DNA of 50,896 nucleotides from Deltaproteobacteria bacterium (lineage in GTDB: Bacteria; Desulfobacterota; Syntrophia; Syntrophales; UBA5619). A model generated the notes under the pieces. That model did no database searches and was not told the DNA's origin. It worked only from the letters and a program-made list of their open reading frames with translations. Where the stretch lies: contig JAKAFS010000020.1 in the NCBI GenBank assembly GCA_021817825.1, positions 1 to 50,896 on the forward strand, written 5' to 3'. Below, in pieces: positions 34,699 to 43,462 of this stretch. Positions within the stretch are counted from its first letter, which is position 1. Every line of letters begins with the position of its first letter. A program made the position numbers and the translations under genes.

Positions 34699-35673
34699 AT
34701 GTCGATTGATGCGCAGCGCCGCAAAGAGCGGGTTGCCCTGCTCTCCGTCGTCTCCAATACGACGCTGGTGGTCTTGAAACTCGCGGTCGGTCTGCTGATC
34801 GGATCGGTTTCCGTCATCTCCGAGGCGATCCATTCGGGCGTCGACCTGACGGCCGCCGTGATCGCCTTCTTCTCGGTCAAGACCTCCAGCCTCCCGGCCG
34901 ACGGCAAGCACCCCTTCGGCCACGGCAAGATCGAAAACATCTCCGGAACCGTCGAAGCGCTGCTCATTTTTATCGCCGCGGGGTGGATCATCTGGGAGGC
35001 CGTCGGAAAACTGCTGAGGCCGCAAGCCGTGGAAACCGTCGGCTGGGGCATCGGCGTGATGCTCCTGTCCGCCGCCACCAACGCGGGGGTCGCCCGGATG
35101 CTGTTCAAGGTGGGCAAGGAAACGGATTCCGTCGCCCTGATGGCCGACGGCTGGCACCTCCGGACCGACGTCTACACCTCGGCCGGGGTCATGGCAGGTC
35201 TGGCCGTCATGTGGGGCGGAGAGAGCCTCTTCCCGGGAAAGCATTTCCACTGGCTCGACCCCCTGGCGGCCATCGGCGTCGCCCTGCTCATCATCAAGGC
35301 CGCCTGGGAGTTGACCCGCCAGTCGGCCGGCGGCCTCATGGACGAGACGCTCCCGCCTGAGGAGGAAACCGAGATCCGCCGGCTGATCGCAGCCCATTTT
35401 CCGGTCATCCACGGCTATCATCAACTGCGGACCCGCAAGGCCGGCCCCTTCCGTTTCGTCGAGGTCCACATCCAGGTGGACGGCCAGATGTCCGTCGAAA
35501 CCGCCCACCGGCTCAACCAGGAGCTCGTCCGGGAAATCCGGGAACGGTTCCCGCACGTCACCGTCACGGTCCATACCGAGCCCTACAGCGGCCTTTGCGG
35601 CGCGAAGTGCCTGTCCGGCTGTCTCCTGCCCGAGGAGGAGCGAAACCGCCTCCAGCGAAACCCCCGGAAGTGA
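34699..35673 (+). CDS. Cation diffusion facilitator (CDF) metal transporter
   Basis: This 324-residue protein has six membrane helices. Metal-site motifs are HSGVD in the second helix region (SEAIHSGVDLTAA) and HLRTD in the fifth (ADGWHLRTDVYTS). The FGHGKIEN loop and a C-terminal cytoplasmic domain with VEVHIQVDGQMSVETAHRLNQEL are also CDF hallmarks. It exports Zn2+, Fe2+ or Mn2+ by proton antiport; the H-x3-D sites fit Zn. The tail CGAKCLSGC adds three cysteines that may bind metal. It is a single gene, divergent from the Rrf2 regulator. Confidence 0.92.
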   Translation: MSIDAQRRKERVALLSVVSNTTLVVLKLAVGLLIGSVSVISEAIHSGVDLTAAVIAFFSVKTSSLPADGKHPFGHGKIENISGTVEALLIFIAAGWIIWEAVGKLLRPQAVETVGWGIGVMLLSAATNAGVARMLFKVGKETDSVALMADGWHLRTDVYTSAGVMAGLAVMWGGESLFPGKHFHWLDPLAAIGVALLIIKAAWELTRQSAGGLMDETLPPEEETEIRRLIAAHFPVIHGYHQLRTRKAGPFRFVEVHIQVDGQMSVETAHRLNQELVREIRERFPHVTVTVHTEPYSGLCGAKCLSGCLLPEEERNRLQRNPRK

Positions 35674-35708
35674 TCCAAAGACAGGGCTGACCGGAAGGGC
35701 AACGCAAG

Positions 35709-35726
35709 TCCCGCCCCCGGGCGGGA
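35709..35726. terminator. Small GC hairpin between convergent genes
   Basis: TCCCGCC pairs with GGCGGGA around a four-base loop, midway between the CDF gene stop and the stop of the diguanylate cyclase gene on the other strand. Its place suits a bidirectional terminator, but neither side has a T tract, so it is weakly supported. Confidence 0.3.
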
Positions 35727-35736
35727 ACCTTCGCGG

Positions 35737-38721
35737 CTATTCCGATTCCCCCCAGATGGCGACACGATTGCGCCCCGCATGCTTGGCCTGATACTGGGCA
35801 TGATCGGCGCGATCCACCAGCGTCTTCAGGTTGGGATCGTTCGGCTGCAAAACGGAAATGCCGATGCTCACGGTAATCTTGAGAACAACGGACGGGGCGT
35901 TGCCATTGGCCGGGGAACTCAGAACGGAGAGGTTGGCAATGGATCGGCGGAGTCGCTCGGCGATCTGAACCGCTTTGGGAAGCTGCGTTTCCGGCAGGAT
36001 CAGGACGAACTCCTCGCCTCCGTAGCGGCCCGCCACATCGATTCCGCGGATGTTCTGCCGAAAGCAGTCGGCCAACTCCCGCAAGACCTGATCGCCGACG
36101 CCGTGGCCATAGGTGTCGTTCACCTGCTTGAAATGGTCGATATCGAACATCAGCACCGCCAAAGACCGCTTGAAGCGCAGGGCCCGTTCGAATTCCCGTT
36201 CGCCGAGATGGAAGAATCCGCGCCGATTGAACAGTCCCGTCAATTCGTCGGTCACGGCAATCTGTTCGATCTGGTTGTAGAGACGGGCGTTCCGGATGGC
36301 GATCGCGGCCTGGGTCGCGAACATATCGAGCATCTCCACATCGCCCTGGGCGTAGCGGTGCGTAGGCGGCGCCATGATATCCAGAACGCCGAGAAATTCG
36401 TCCCCCCAGCGAATCGGCGCCCCCACGAGCGCCCGGGACGGCATGGCGTCGTATTCCCGAGACCGCCCCTCCCAGGAACGGTAGTCGTTGACCACGAGCG
36501 GTACGCCCTTTGCCCATACCTGGCCGACGAACCCCTTGCCCAACTGACGGGTCGCCTTTCCCGCGAAGAGCGGCGTGCCGGCGCTCGCCGCCCTCTCCAG
36601 CAGCTGGGATTCCGCCTGGTAAAGATAACAGTGGCAGGCCGTGCCGCCGATCAGGGTCAGAGCGCGCTGTACCAGTGAATGGAGCAACGTGTCCAGGTTG
36701 AGCTCGGCGGTGAGCTCCATGCTCGTCTGGTGCAATGCCGCCAGCTGTCCGGCGCGGGTCTCGTTTTCTTCCCGTATCCGCTTGCTTTCGGTGATGTCTT
36801 CGGTCACCACGATGGTCCTCGTCGGCGGCTGACCGGCTTTGCTGAGCGGCGAGACGGTGATGCTCACCCAGATGATCACGCCGTCTTTGCGGATATAGCG
36901 TTTCTCCAGCGTATAGCTTCTGATCTTTCCCGCCACCAGCAGCGCCATCTTGTCTTCATGGAGGTGGCGATCCTCGGGATGGGTGACCTTAAGCGACGTG
37001 GTGGCGAGCAACTCCTCCTCCGTCATGCCGAGGATTTCGCAATAACGCCGATTGACCGTCAAAAACCGGCTGGTCTCGATCTCGGTCTCGGCCACGCCGA
37101 CCTCCGCCCGGTCGAAGAGAATCCGGAAACGCGCCTCGCTCTCCCGAAGTGATTTTTCGGTCATCCGGAGATCCGCAAAAAGCTGGGCGCCGGCGATCGC
37201 CCCGGCGATCTGCTCCCCGATCCGCCGCGCCAGGCTGAGGTCCTCTTCCGTGTAGGCATTGGGCTTCTTCGACCGAAAATCCAGGACGCCGATCGCCTCG
37301 TCCCTGGCGATCAGGGGAACGCTGAGAAAGGACCGAACGCCGGCGCGGTAGTTTTCGACCAGCGTGGGGAATTGGGCGGCCAGATCTTCAATGTTTTGCG
37401 GGTTGACCAGGAGACCCGTCCGGGAAAACATGAGCAGCTCATTGAGCGTTCCCGCCAGGGGGAAACGATCGCCCCGGTTGCGGCCGGCAATGCTCATCCC
37501 GAAGGCATAGGCTATCTTGACGGTGCTTTCCGAGCCATTGCACAGGGCGATCCCGAGCCGGTCGAAGGGGATCAGCTTGCGCACCTCCACGGCAAGCCGT
37601 TCATACACCTCGTCGACCTCCAGGCTGGAACTGACGACCCGGCCGATCTCGGCGATGATGCCCATTTCCTTGGCAAGCCGCGAGGCGATCTCCTGGTTCA
37701 GCCGCAGGACTTCCTCCGCCCGTTTGCGTTCCGTGATATCCTCGACGACCGCGATCACCCGCTCGGGCTTTTCCCCCTCCTTCCAGAGGGACGAAGCGGA
37801 GACGGTGACCCAGATCACGGCGCCGTCTTTCCGGATGTAGCGCTTTTCCAGAACGTAGTTCCTGAGCTTCCCTGCCACCAAAAGAGCCATCTTTTCCTCG
37901 TGGAGATGGCGATCTTCGGGATGGGAAATCTCCGGAACGGTGGTGGACAGCGCTTCTTCTTCCGTCATGCCGAGCAGTTCGCAGTGGCGCCGGTTGATGG
38001 TCAAAAAACGCCCCGTCCGGATGTCCACCTCGGCCACGCCGACCGCCGCCTGTTCGAAGAGGGGACGGAACCGCCTTTCGCTTTCCCGAAGCGACTGCTC
38101 CGTTTTTTTGAGGGCGGCAAAAAGCTGCGCCGCGGCGATGGCCCCGGCGATCTGCTCGCCGATCCGCGTGGCCAGCCGGAGGTGGTTTTCGTTGTATTGA
38201 TGGGGTATCCGGGAACGGAAATTCAGGGCGCCGATCATCTCATCCCGAGCGACCAGCGGGGCGAAGATGTAGGAGCGGTAGCCCGCCCGATAACTGTCGG
38301 CCAAGGTGGGATACTCGGCAACCAACGCTTCGCAGCTTTCCTTGTCGATGATCTGACCGGCCCGGGTCTCGATGAGCCGTTCGTTGAGCGACCCGGCAAG
38401 CGGCAACCCCTCTCCCTTCCGGCGACCGGCCAGCTCCGGTCCCAGGGCATACGTGATGGTGACCCGTTTGGTCTTGGGATCGTTCAAACTGACGGCCAGG
38501 TGATCGAAGGGGATGAGTTTGCGCACCTCGGCGGCAAACCGCTCGTACACTTCATCGATGTCCAATGTGGAACTGATCACCCGTCCGATCTCGGCGATGA
38601 CGGCCAATTCATCGGCCGCATGCCGGGAGGCTTCCCGGCGTTGGCGCAACGGTCCCTCGGCCCGCAGCCGCTTGAGGCTGCCGCGAGCGACGGGGGCTTT
38701 ACGGCCTTTGTCGGATTCCAT
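35737..38721 (-). CDS. GAF-PAS-GAF-PAS-GAF-GGDEF diguanylate cyclase
   Basis: This 994-residue soluble signalling protein has GAF1 (about 35-190), PAS1 (215-340), GAF2 (355-510), PAS2 (530-660), GAF3 (670-815) and GGDEF (825-985). The active site is GGEEF, and RGID five residues before it fits the product-inhibition I-site, so it should make c-di-GMP with feedback. The two GAF-PAS units are close copies of each other (for example HPEDRHLHE and MALLVAGK and EKRYIRKDG in both), indicating a tandem internal duplication. There are no membrane segments. ATG 38721 has GGAGGG upstream; 38736 is an alternative. Confidence 0.93.
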   Translation of the reverse strand: MESDKGRKAPVARGSLKRLRAEGPLRQRREASRHAADELAVIAEIGRVISSTLDIDEVYERFAAEVRKLIPFDHLAVSLNDPKTKRVTITYALGPELAGRRKGEGLPLAGSLNERLIETRAGQIIDKESCEALVAEYPTLADSYRAGYRSYIFAPLVARDEMIGALNFRSRIPHQYNENHLRLATRIGEQIAGAIAAAQLFAALKKTEQSLRESERRFRPLFEQAAVGVAEVDIRTGRFLTINRRHCELLGMTEEEALSTTVPEISHPEDRHLHEEKMALLVAGKLRNYVLEKRYIRKDGAVIWVTVSASSLWKEGEKPERVIAVVEDITERKRAEEVLRLNQEIASRLAKEMGIIAEIGRVVSSSLEVDEVYERLAVEVRKLIPFDRLGIALCNGSESTVKIAYAFGMSIAGRNRGDRFPLAGTLNELLMFSRTGLLVNPQNIEDLAAQFPTLVENYRAGVRSFLSVPLIARDEAIGVLDFRSKKPNAYTEEDLSLARRIGEQIAGAIAGAQLFADLRMTEKSLRESEARFRILFDRAEVGVAETEIETSRFLTVNRRYCEILGMTEEELLATTSLKVTHPEDRHLHEDKMALLVAGKIRSYTLEKRYIRKDGVIIWVSITVSPLSKAGQPPTRTIVVTEDITESKRIREENETRAGQLAALHQTSMELTAELNLDTLLHSLVQRALTLIGGTACHCYLYQAESQLLERAASAGTPLFAGKATRQLGKGFVGQVWAKGVPLVVNDYRSWEGRSREYDAMPSRALVGAPIRWGDEFLGVLDIMAPPTHRYAQGDVEMLDMFATQAAIAIRNARLYNQIEQIAVTDELTGLFNRRGFFHLGEREFERALRFKRSLAVLMFDIDHFKQVNDTYGHGVGDQVLRELADCFRQNIRGIDVAGRYGGEEFVLILPETQLPKAVQIAERLRRSIANLSVLSSPANGNAPSVVLKITVSIGISVLQPNDPNLKTLVDRADHAQYQAKHAGRNRVAIWGESE

Positions 38722-38769
38722 GGTGACACCCTCCATATGGACAGGGTCGCAAGAATAACCGCTACTTTT

Positions 38770-40455
38770 TCACTTCTTTTCCGCGATTTTGGCCCACGAA
38801 TCGCGCAGGGTGACGGTCCGGTTGAACACCGGCACGCCTAAGGCCGCGTCGGAATCGACGCAGAAATAACCGAGTCTCTCGAACTGGAAGCGGCTTCCCG
38901 GCGCCGCCGCGGCGAGGCTGGGCTCCAGGCGGCATTCGCCTAAGGTCTCCAGGGATTTGGGGTTCAGATGGGTCATAAAATCGGCCTCCCCTGCCAGAGG
39001 ATCGGGAACGCCGAACAACCGGTCGTAAAGGCGCACGACCGCCGGAACGGCATGGACGGCCGAGACCCAGTGGATCGTGGCATTGACCTTGCGTCCGTCG
39101 GGGGCAAAGCCGCTCTTCGTCTCCGGATCATAGGTGCAGTGCACCTCGGTCACCTCGCCCGTGGCCGGGTCCTTGACACAGGAGACGCAGGTGATGAAGT
39201 AGCCGTAGCGCAGCCGCACCTCCCTGCCCGGCGAGAGGCGGAAGAATTTCTTCGGGGGATTTTCCTGAAAATCGTCCTGCTCCACATAGAGGACCCCGGA
39301 GAAGGGGACCTTGCGGTTGCCCATCTCCGGCTTCTGGGGGTGATAGGGGCAGTCGAACGCCTCTTCCTTCCCCTCGGGGTAGTTGTCGATCACCACCTTG
39401 AGGGGCCTCAGGACGGCCATCACCCGCGGCGCCTTTTCGTTGAGATCGTCGCGGACGCAGTTTTCCAGAAGCGCCATGTCGATCATGCTGTCGTTCTTGG
39501 AGACGCCGATCCGCTCGCAGAAGGTCCGGATCGCCTCGGGGGTGTACCCCCGGCGGCGCATCCCCGAGAGGGTCGGCATTTGCGGGTCATCCCAGCCCGT
39601 GACGATCCCCTTTTCCACCAGCTCCAGGAGCTTGCGCTTGCTCATCACCGTGTAGCTCAGGTTCAGACGGGCAAACTCGATCTGCCGGGGACGGGGCGCC
39701 GCGACCAACTGATTGAGAAACCAGTCGTAGAGCGGCCGGTTGTTCTCGAATTCGAGGGTGCAGATCGAATGGGTAATCCCCTCGATATAATCGGAGAGGC
39801 AATGGGCGAAATCGTACATGGGATAGATGCACCAGCGATCCCCGGTTCGATAGTGATTTTCCCGCTTGATCCGGTAGATGATCGGATCGCGGAGGGTGAT
39901 GTTGGGCGAGGCCATGTCGATCTTGGCCCGCAGGGTCCGGGCCCCCTCTTGGAACTCGCCGGCCCGCATCCGCTGGAAAAGATCCAGGTTCTCGGCCACG
40001 CCACGGTTCCGGTAGGGGCTCTCCTTGCCCGGCTCCGTCAGGGTTCCCCGGTATTCGCGCATCTGGTCGCCGCTCAGGTCGCAGACATAGGCTTTGCCGG
40101 CCCGGATCAGCTCAAGGGCGTAGGCATAGATCCGTTCGTAGTAATCGGAGGCGTAATAGAGGCGATCCTGCCAATCGAACCCGAGCCACTTCACATCCCG
40201 GATGATCGATTCCACATACTCCATGCTTTCGCCGAGCGGGTCCGTATCGTCCAGGCGCAGGTTGCAGGTCCCGCCGTACTGGGCGGCGATCCCGAAATTG
40301 AGGCAGATGGACTTGGCGTGGCCGATATGGGGATAGCCGTTGGGCTCGGGCGGGAAGCGGGTGGCCACAGGCCCCTGTAGCTTGCCGGTGCTTATCTCTT
40401 CATTGATGATCTCCCTGATAAAATCAGAGGGAACCGATGCATTGGTCTGGTCCAT
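38770..40455 (-). CDS. glnS: Glutaminyl-tRNA synthetase
   Basis: This 561-residue class I synthetase has [17 protein letters not shown] with the HIGH motif at 43-46, [24 protein letters not shown], the [14 protein letters not shown] form of KMSKS, and the two C-terminal beta-barrel anticodon domains ([39 protein letters not shown]). It charges tRNA-Gln directly; closeness to GluRS is excluded by the barrel domains and the GDDPQMPT-type loop. It stands alone between signalling genes. Confidence 0.97.
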   Translation of the reverse strand: MDQTNASVPSDFIREIINEEISTGKLQGPVATRFPPEPNGYPHIGHAKSICLNFGIAAQYGGTCNLRLDDTDPLGESMEYVESIIRDVKWLGFDWQDRLYYASDYYERIYAYALELIRAGKAYVCDLSGDQMREYRGTLTEPGKESPYRNRGVAENLDLFQRMRAGEFQEGARTLRAKIDMASPNITLRDPIIYRIKRENHYRTGDRWCIYPMYDFAHCLSDYIEGITHSICTLEFENNRPLYDWFLNQLVAAPRPRQIEFARLNLSYTVMSKRKLLELVEKGIVTGWDDPQMPTLSGMRRRGYTPEAIRTFCERIGVSKNDSMIDMALLENCVRDDLNEKAPRVMAVLRPLKVVIDNYPEGKEEAFDCPYHPQKPEMGNRKVPFSGVLYVEQDDFQENPPKKFFRLSPGREVRLRYGYFITCVSCVKDPATGEVTEVHCTYDPETKSGFAPDGRKVNATIHWVSAVHAVPAVVRLYDRLFGVPDPLAGEADFMTHLNPKSLETLGECRLEPSLAAAAPGSRFQFERLGYFCVDSDAALGVPVFNRTVTLRDSWAKIAEKK

Positions 40456-40591
40456 ACCTTGAATGCCCTTTCTCCTTCCGTGCCGGCGTTGAAATGGGTC
40501 GTTTTCTCATTTCAACAACCCTGTATTAAGGTCGTGTCCCGGGAAAGTACACAATAATTGCTCCGATGTCCATACGGACAGTGAAAATATT

Positions 40592-41407
40592 TCAAAAACC
40601 GTCGATACCGACTCCCTTGAGATTTGCCAAACGGTCGGCGAGAAGATCGATATCCTCCTTTCGGTTGACGATGCTGCCGTGCTGCGGGGCAATCAGCTGC
40701 ACGTCCAGCCCGCTGATGACGTTCATGGCCCACTGGAGAGATTTTTCGGAGGGCATCACCCGCTTATGGAACTCCATGATGTCCGACAAAGGGCAATGGG
40801 GTCGCCGACTTTGGCAGCGACGGGTATCGGAACAGCGCCGGCATTCCGCATCCAGTTTTAAGAAGAGGTCCCACTCCTGCGAGAGGCTCCCAAAAAGATC
40901 GCTCGTAAAAAGGGTCTTCGTTCTCGGATCATAGGTGACGAAGCTGCCGGCGGAATGGGCAAAGGGGGTCTTGAAAAATTGCAGGACCCGACCGTTCACC
41001 GAAAAAGTCAGGCCGTACTCGTCCACCGATCTCAGCAGGCGGCGCTTCTCCCTTTCGAGGTAATAGCTCAGGAAAATATTGTTAGTGGGGTCGGAGAGGA
41101 TCTCCAGGTCCGGGCTCGCGCAAAGATCGACCATGTTGGACATGGAACCGCACAAATCGGGGTCCGGATGCTGATAAATGAGCGCCGCGATCTGCTCGGG
41201 AGAGATCCCCGTCTGCATAATCTTCAGCATAACCACCGGAAAATCGGGACGGCTGCCGGCATCGATGACCGCGGCCCGGCCATCTTCCACGATCAGGTAG
41301 GGGTTGCAATGGAAATTGGTCTCTTCATCATGAAAACCCACCCAATAGATCCGCTCGGCGATCTCCACCGGCCGGTCATAGCCTTGCTTCGGGATCTGTA
41401 GTTCCAT
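40592..41407 (-). CDS. ODP-type di-iron metallo-beta-lactamase-fold protein, likely O2/redox sensor
   Basis: This 271-residue protein has the flavodiiron-like beta-lactamase fold without a flavodoxin domain. The motif is H80-x-D82-x-D84 (YQHPDPD) instead of HxExD, with later ligand candidates in TPFAHSAGS, FTSDLFGS and APQHGSI. This is the ODP family of di-iron O2 sensors/reductases. An insertion carries four cysteines (ECRRCSDTRRCQ...HC), a possible extra metal site. Its start overlaps the cyclase gene upstream by 32 bases, so O2 binding and cyclic nucleotide output are probably linked. Confidence 0.85.
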   Translation of the reverse strand: MELQIPKQGYDRPVEIAERIYWVGFHDEETNFHCNPYLIVEDGRAAVIDAGSRPDFPVVMLKIMQTGISPEQIAALIYQHPDPDLCGSMSNMVDLCASPDLEILSDPTNNIFLSYYLEREKRRLLRSVDEYGLTFSVNGRVLQFFKTPFAHSAGSFVTYDPRTKTLFTSDLFGSLSQEWDLFLKLDAECRRCSDTRRCQSRRPHCPLSDIMEFHKRVMPSEKSLQWAMNVISGLDVQLIAPQHGSIVNRKEDIDLLADRLANLKGVGIDGF

Positions 41408-42182
41408 GGCTCTCCCTCAAAACGAAATAGGCCTTCATGCTGGCCTTGTGTTTCAGGGCAATTTCCCCTCTTGCCTCAAATTCAAAGCGGTCACGGGCTC
41501 TCAGATAGGTTTCGTGCGAGATGTTCACCCGGCCCGGAACCCCGGCAGATTCGAAGCGGGAAGCGATATTGACATGGTCGCCGAAGATGTCGAACTGCAT
41601 TCGCTCCTTCCCGACGACGCCGGCCATGACCGTGCCGGTATGGATGCCGATGCGGAGGCGCAGGGTCTGGATATGGCTTCTATTGAAGGCATCCACCATT
41701 TCGAGCATTGCCAGTCCCGTCTTGACGGCCAGGGCCGGGTGTTCCTCATCGGCCTGCAAGGCGCCGAAAACGGCCATGTAGGCGTCGCCGATCGTCTTGA
41801 TTTTCGTTCCCCGGAAACGGAGGACCAGATCGTCCATCTCTCGGAAAAGACAATCGAGCAGTTCGACCAACCGCTCGCCGGAGAAGCCCTCCGTCCAGCG
41901 GGTGAAACCGGCAATATCGGCAAAGAGAATCGAACAATCGCAGGCCCGGGGGGCAAATCGCCCCCGATCCTTGATTTCATCGGCCACCTCGGCCGGCAGG
42001 GTGTTTTTCAGCAGGCCGTCCAGCCGTCTTTCCAGGGCTACGTACTGGCGGATGAGTTCCTTGAGCAGCCGTTTCTGGACACCGTCGTCTTGGGTCGTCG
42101 CCAAGGAACGGAGATAGTCCAGGAGCGCCGGATCGTCTGCCGGGGCTTTGCAATACCTTCGGGAGAGGGTTTCGCTGGACAT
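41376..42182 (-). CDS. Class III adenylate/guanylate cyclase
   Basis: This 268-residue protein has a short helical N-terminus (about 1-75), which may dimerise or dock a partner, and a class III cyclase domain (about 80-262). Metal-binding Asp89 (ILFADIAGF) and Asp133 (KTIGDAYMA), base-reading Lys129 and Asp198 (QFDIFGD), and transition-state Asn205 and Arg209 are all present, so it should be active and prefer ATP. It has no recognisable sensor domain; the ODP protein encoded by the overlapping next gene could serve as sensor. Confidence 0.92.
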   Translation of the reverse strand: MSSETLSRRYCKAPADDPALLDYLRSLATTQDDGVQKRLLKELIRQYVALERRLDGLLKNTLPAEVADEIKDRGRFAPRACDCSILFADIAGFTRWTEGFSGERLVELLDCLFREMDDLVLRFRGTKIKTIGDAYMAVFGALQADEEHPALAVKTGLAMLEMVDAFNRSHIQTLRLRIGIHTGTVMAGVVGKERMQFDIFGDHVNIASRFESAGVPGRVNISHETYLRARDRFEFEARGEIALKHKASMKAYFVLRESHGTTDPEARL

Positions 42183-42298
42183 GGACGCACCTGTTGTTGG
42201 CCTCCGGGAGGCATAACGGATCCGACGCGTTACTGTAGATCATCAGCCCCGTAAAAACAATGGCGAATGACCAAGGCGCAGCGACGATCTTTTTCCGG

Positions 42299-43462
42299 CT
42301 ACCTGCCTTCCCGGATCCTCCGGAAGTACTCCGCCCGGCACGCCGTTTCGATCTCGAAGAGCCGCGCAAAGGCTCCGTTGAAGTCTTTGTCTCCTGCGGT
42401 AAAGACGCCGTGGCCGTAGACGATGACGCCGTCCTGCTCCTGAAGAACGGGCGGCACGGTTCGGCAGAGACCGTAGCGGCCGGTGCCCACCTCGCCGGGA
42501 ACGATGGGCGTCCCCCCGGCAGCGCGCGCCTCGGAGCAGCGGATATGACAAAAGCCGCGTTCGGGACAGTCCCTCCGATCGCAGTCCAGGGAGAGAACGA
42601 CGGAAAAACGGGGGTGGCCGTGGAGGACGCAATGGCGCCCCGTGTACAGGACGATCTGGCGGTGGGCGGACAATTCGCTCGATGCCGTGATCCCCGCACA
42701 GGAGGAACCGTCGAGCGGCACCGCATCGATGCATCCCGCCAGTTCGTCTAAGGAACTGCCCGTCTGGCTGATGTAGAGGATCTTGCCAAAGAGGTAGGAA
42801 AGATTTCCGAAATAGGAATCGACCAGCCGATAGGCCACCGTCGCCCGCCCCGCCTCTTCCATGGCGCTCAAGACCTCGTCCTCGGTGGAAAAGGGTCCCG
42901 TCCTCAACGGCGGCGGCGGCTCTCCGGCCGGGTCGAGATGGGCCACGGCGCGGCGAAAGGCCGTCTCCTGGTCTTCCGTCACCCGCCCGTGCCGAAAATC
43001 GGCCAGATAATCGGCGAAGAACTTGACGAAGCAGGCAAAGCAGACCGAGCAGAAGGTGATGAACGCCTGCTCCGGACTCACGGTGCCGAAGGTGACGACG
43101 CCCCGTCCCGGGACGATGACGCATTTGCGCTCCTTCAGGGCCGCTAAGAGCGCCTCAGCCTCGAAGGAGCGCACCACGGGCAGGTCATGGAAGAAGGTCC
43201 GCGTCTCCGTGTCCATGGGAAAGATCGCCTCCTCCGCCTGGTCAGCCAGATAGGCGATCACCGTTCGGTAGGGCTCGGCGGGCCGGCAAAAGAGCAGCGA
43301 TTGGATGCTGAGGCCCCGGAAGAGCGCTTCCAGAATCGGACGCGCCGGGTCCTCGCGGTTCCAGAGAATCTCGGCATCGACGGCGCCCCACAGCGGCGCG
43401 CCTTTTTCCGCATATCCGGCGGCGACCAGTTTCTCCGCATATTTTTCGATCAGCGCGTCCAT
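42299..43462 (-). CDS. Class II aldolase/adducin-like protein, two-domain
   Basis: This 387-residue protein has an N-terminal domain of about 150 residues (with VSPEQAFITFCSVCFACFVKFF) and a C-terminal class II aldolase-like domain (about 190-375). The metal His cluster HCVLHGHPRFS and YGHGVFTAG are present, as is a Cys block CDRRDCPERGFCHIRC. The metal-dependent aldolase fold acts on fuculose/ribulose phosphates or related sugars and in methionine salvage; the substrate is unknown. The ATG at 43462 overlaps the AOR-like gene's stop by 13 bases, so the two act together. Confidence 0.8.
   Translation of the reverse strand: MDALIEKYAEKLVAAGYAEKGAPLWGAVDAEILWNREDPARPILEALFRGLSIQSLLFCRPAEPYRTVIAYLADQAEEAIFPMDTETRTFFHDLPVVRSFEAEALLAALKERKCVIVPGRGVVTFGTVSPEQAFITFCSVCFACFVKFFADYLADFRHGRVTEDQETAFRRAVAHLDPAGEPPPPLRTGPFSTEDEVLSAMEEAGRATVAYRLVDSYFGNLSYLFGKILYISQTGSSLDELAGCIDAVPLDGSSCAGITASSELSAHRQIVLYTGRHCVLHGHPRFSVVLSLDCDRRDCPERGFCHIRCSEARAAGGTPIVPGEVGTGRYGLCRTVPPVLQEQDGVIVYGHGVFTAGDKDFNGAFARLFEIETACRAEYFRRIREGR

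Noticed and set aside
40488-40516. GTTGAAATG/CATTTCAAC hairpin between glnS and the ODP gene as terminator
   Set aside because: The 9-bp stem is clear but no T tract follows on either strand, and it lies close to the glnS start where a regulatory role is equally possible.
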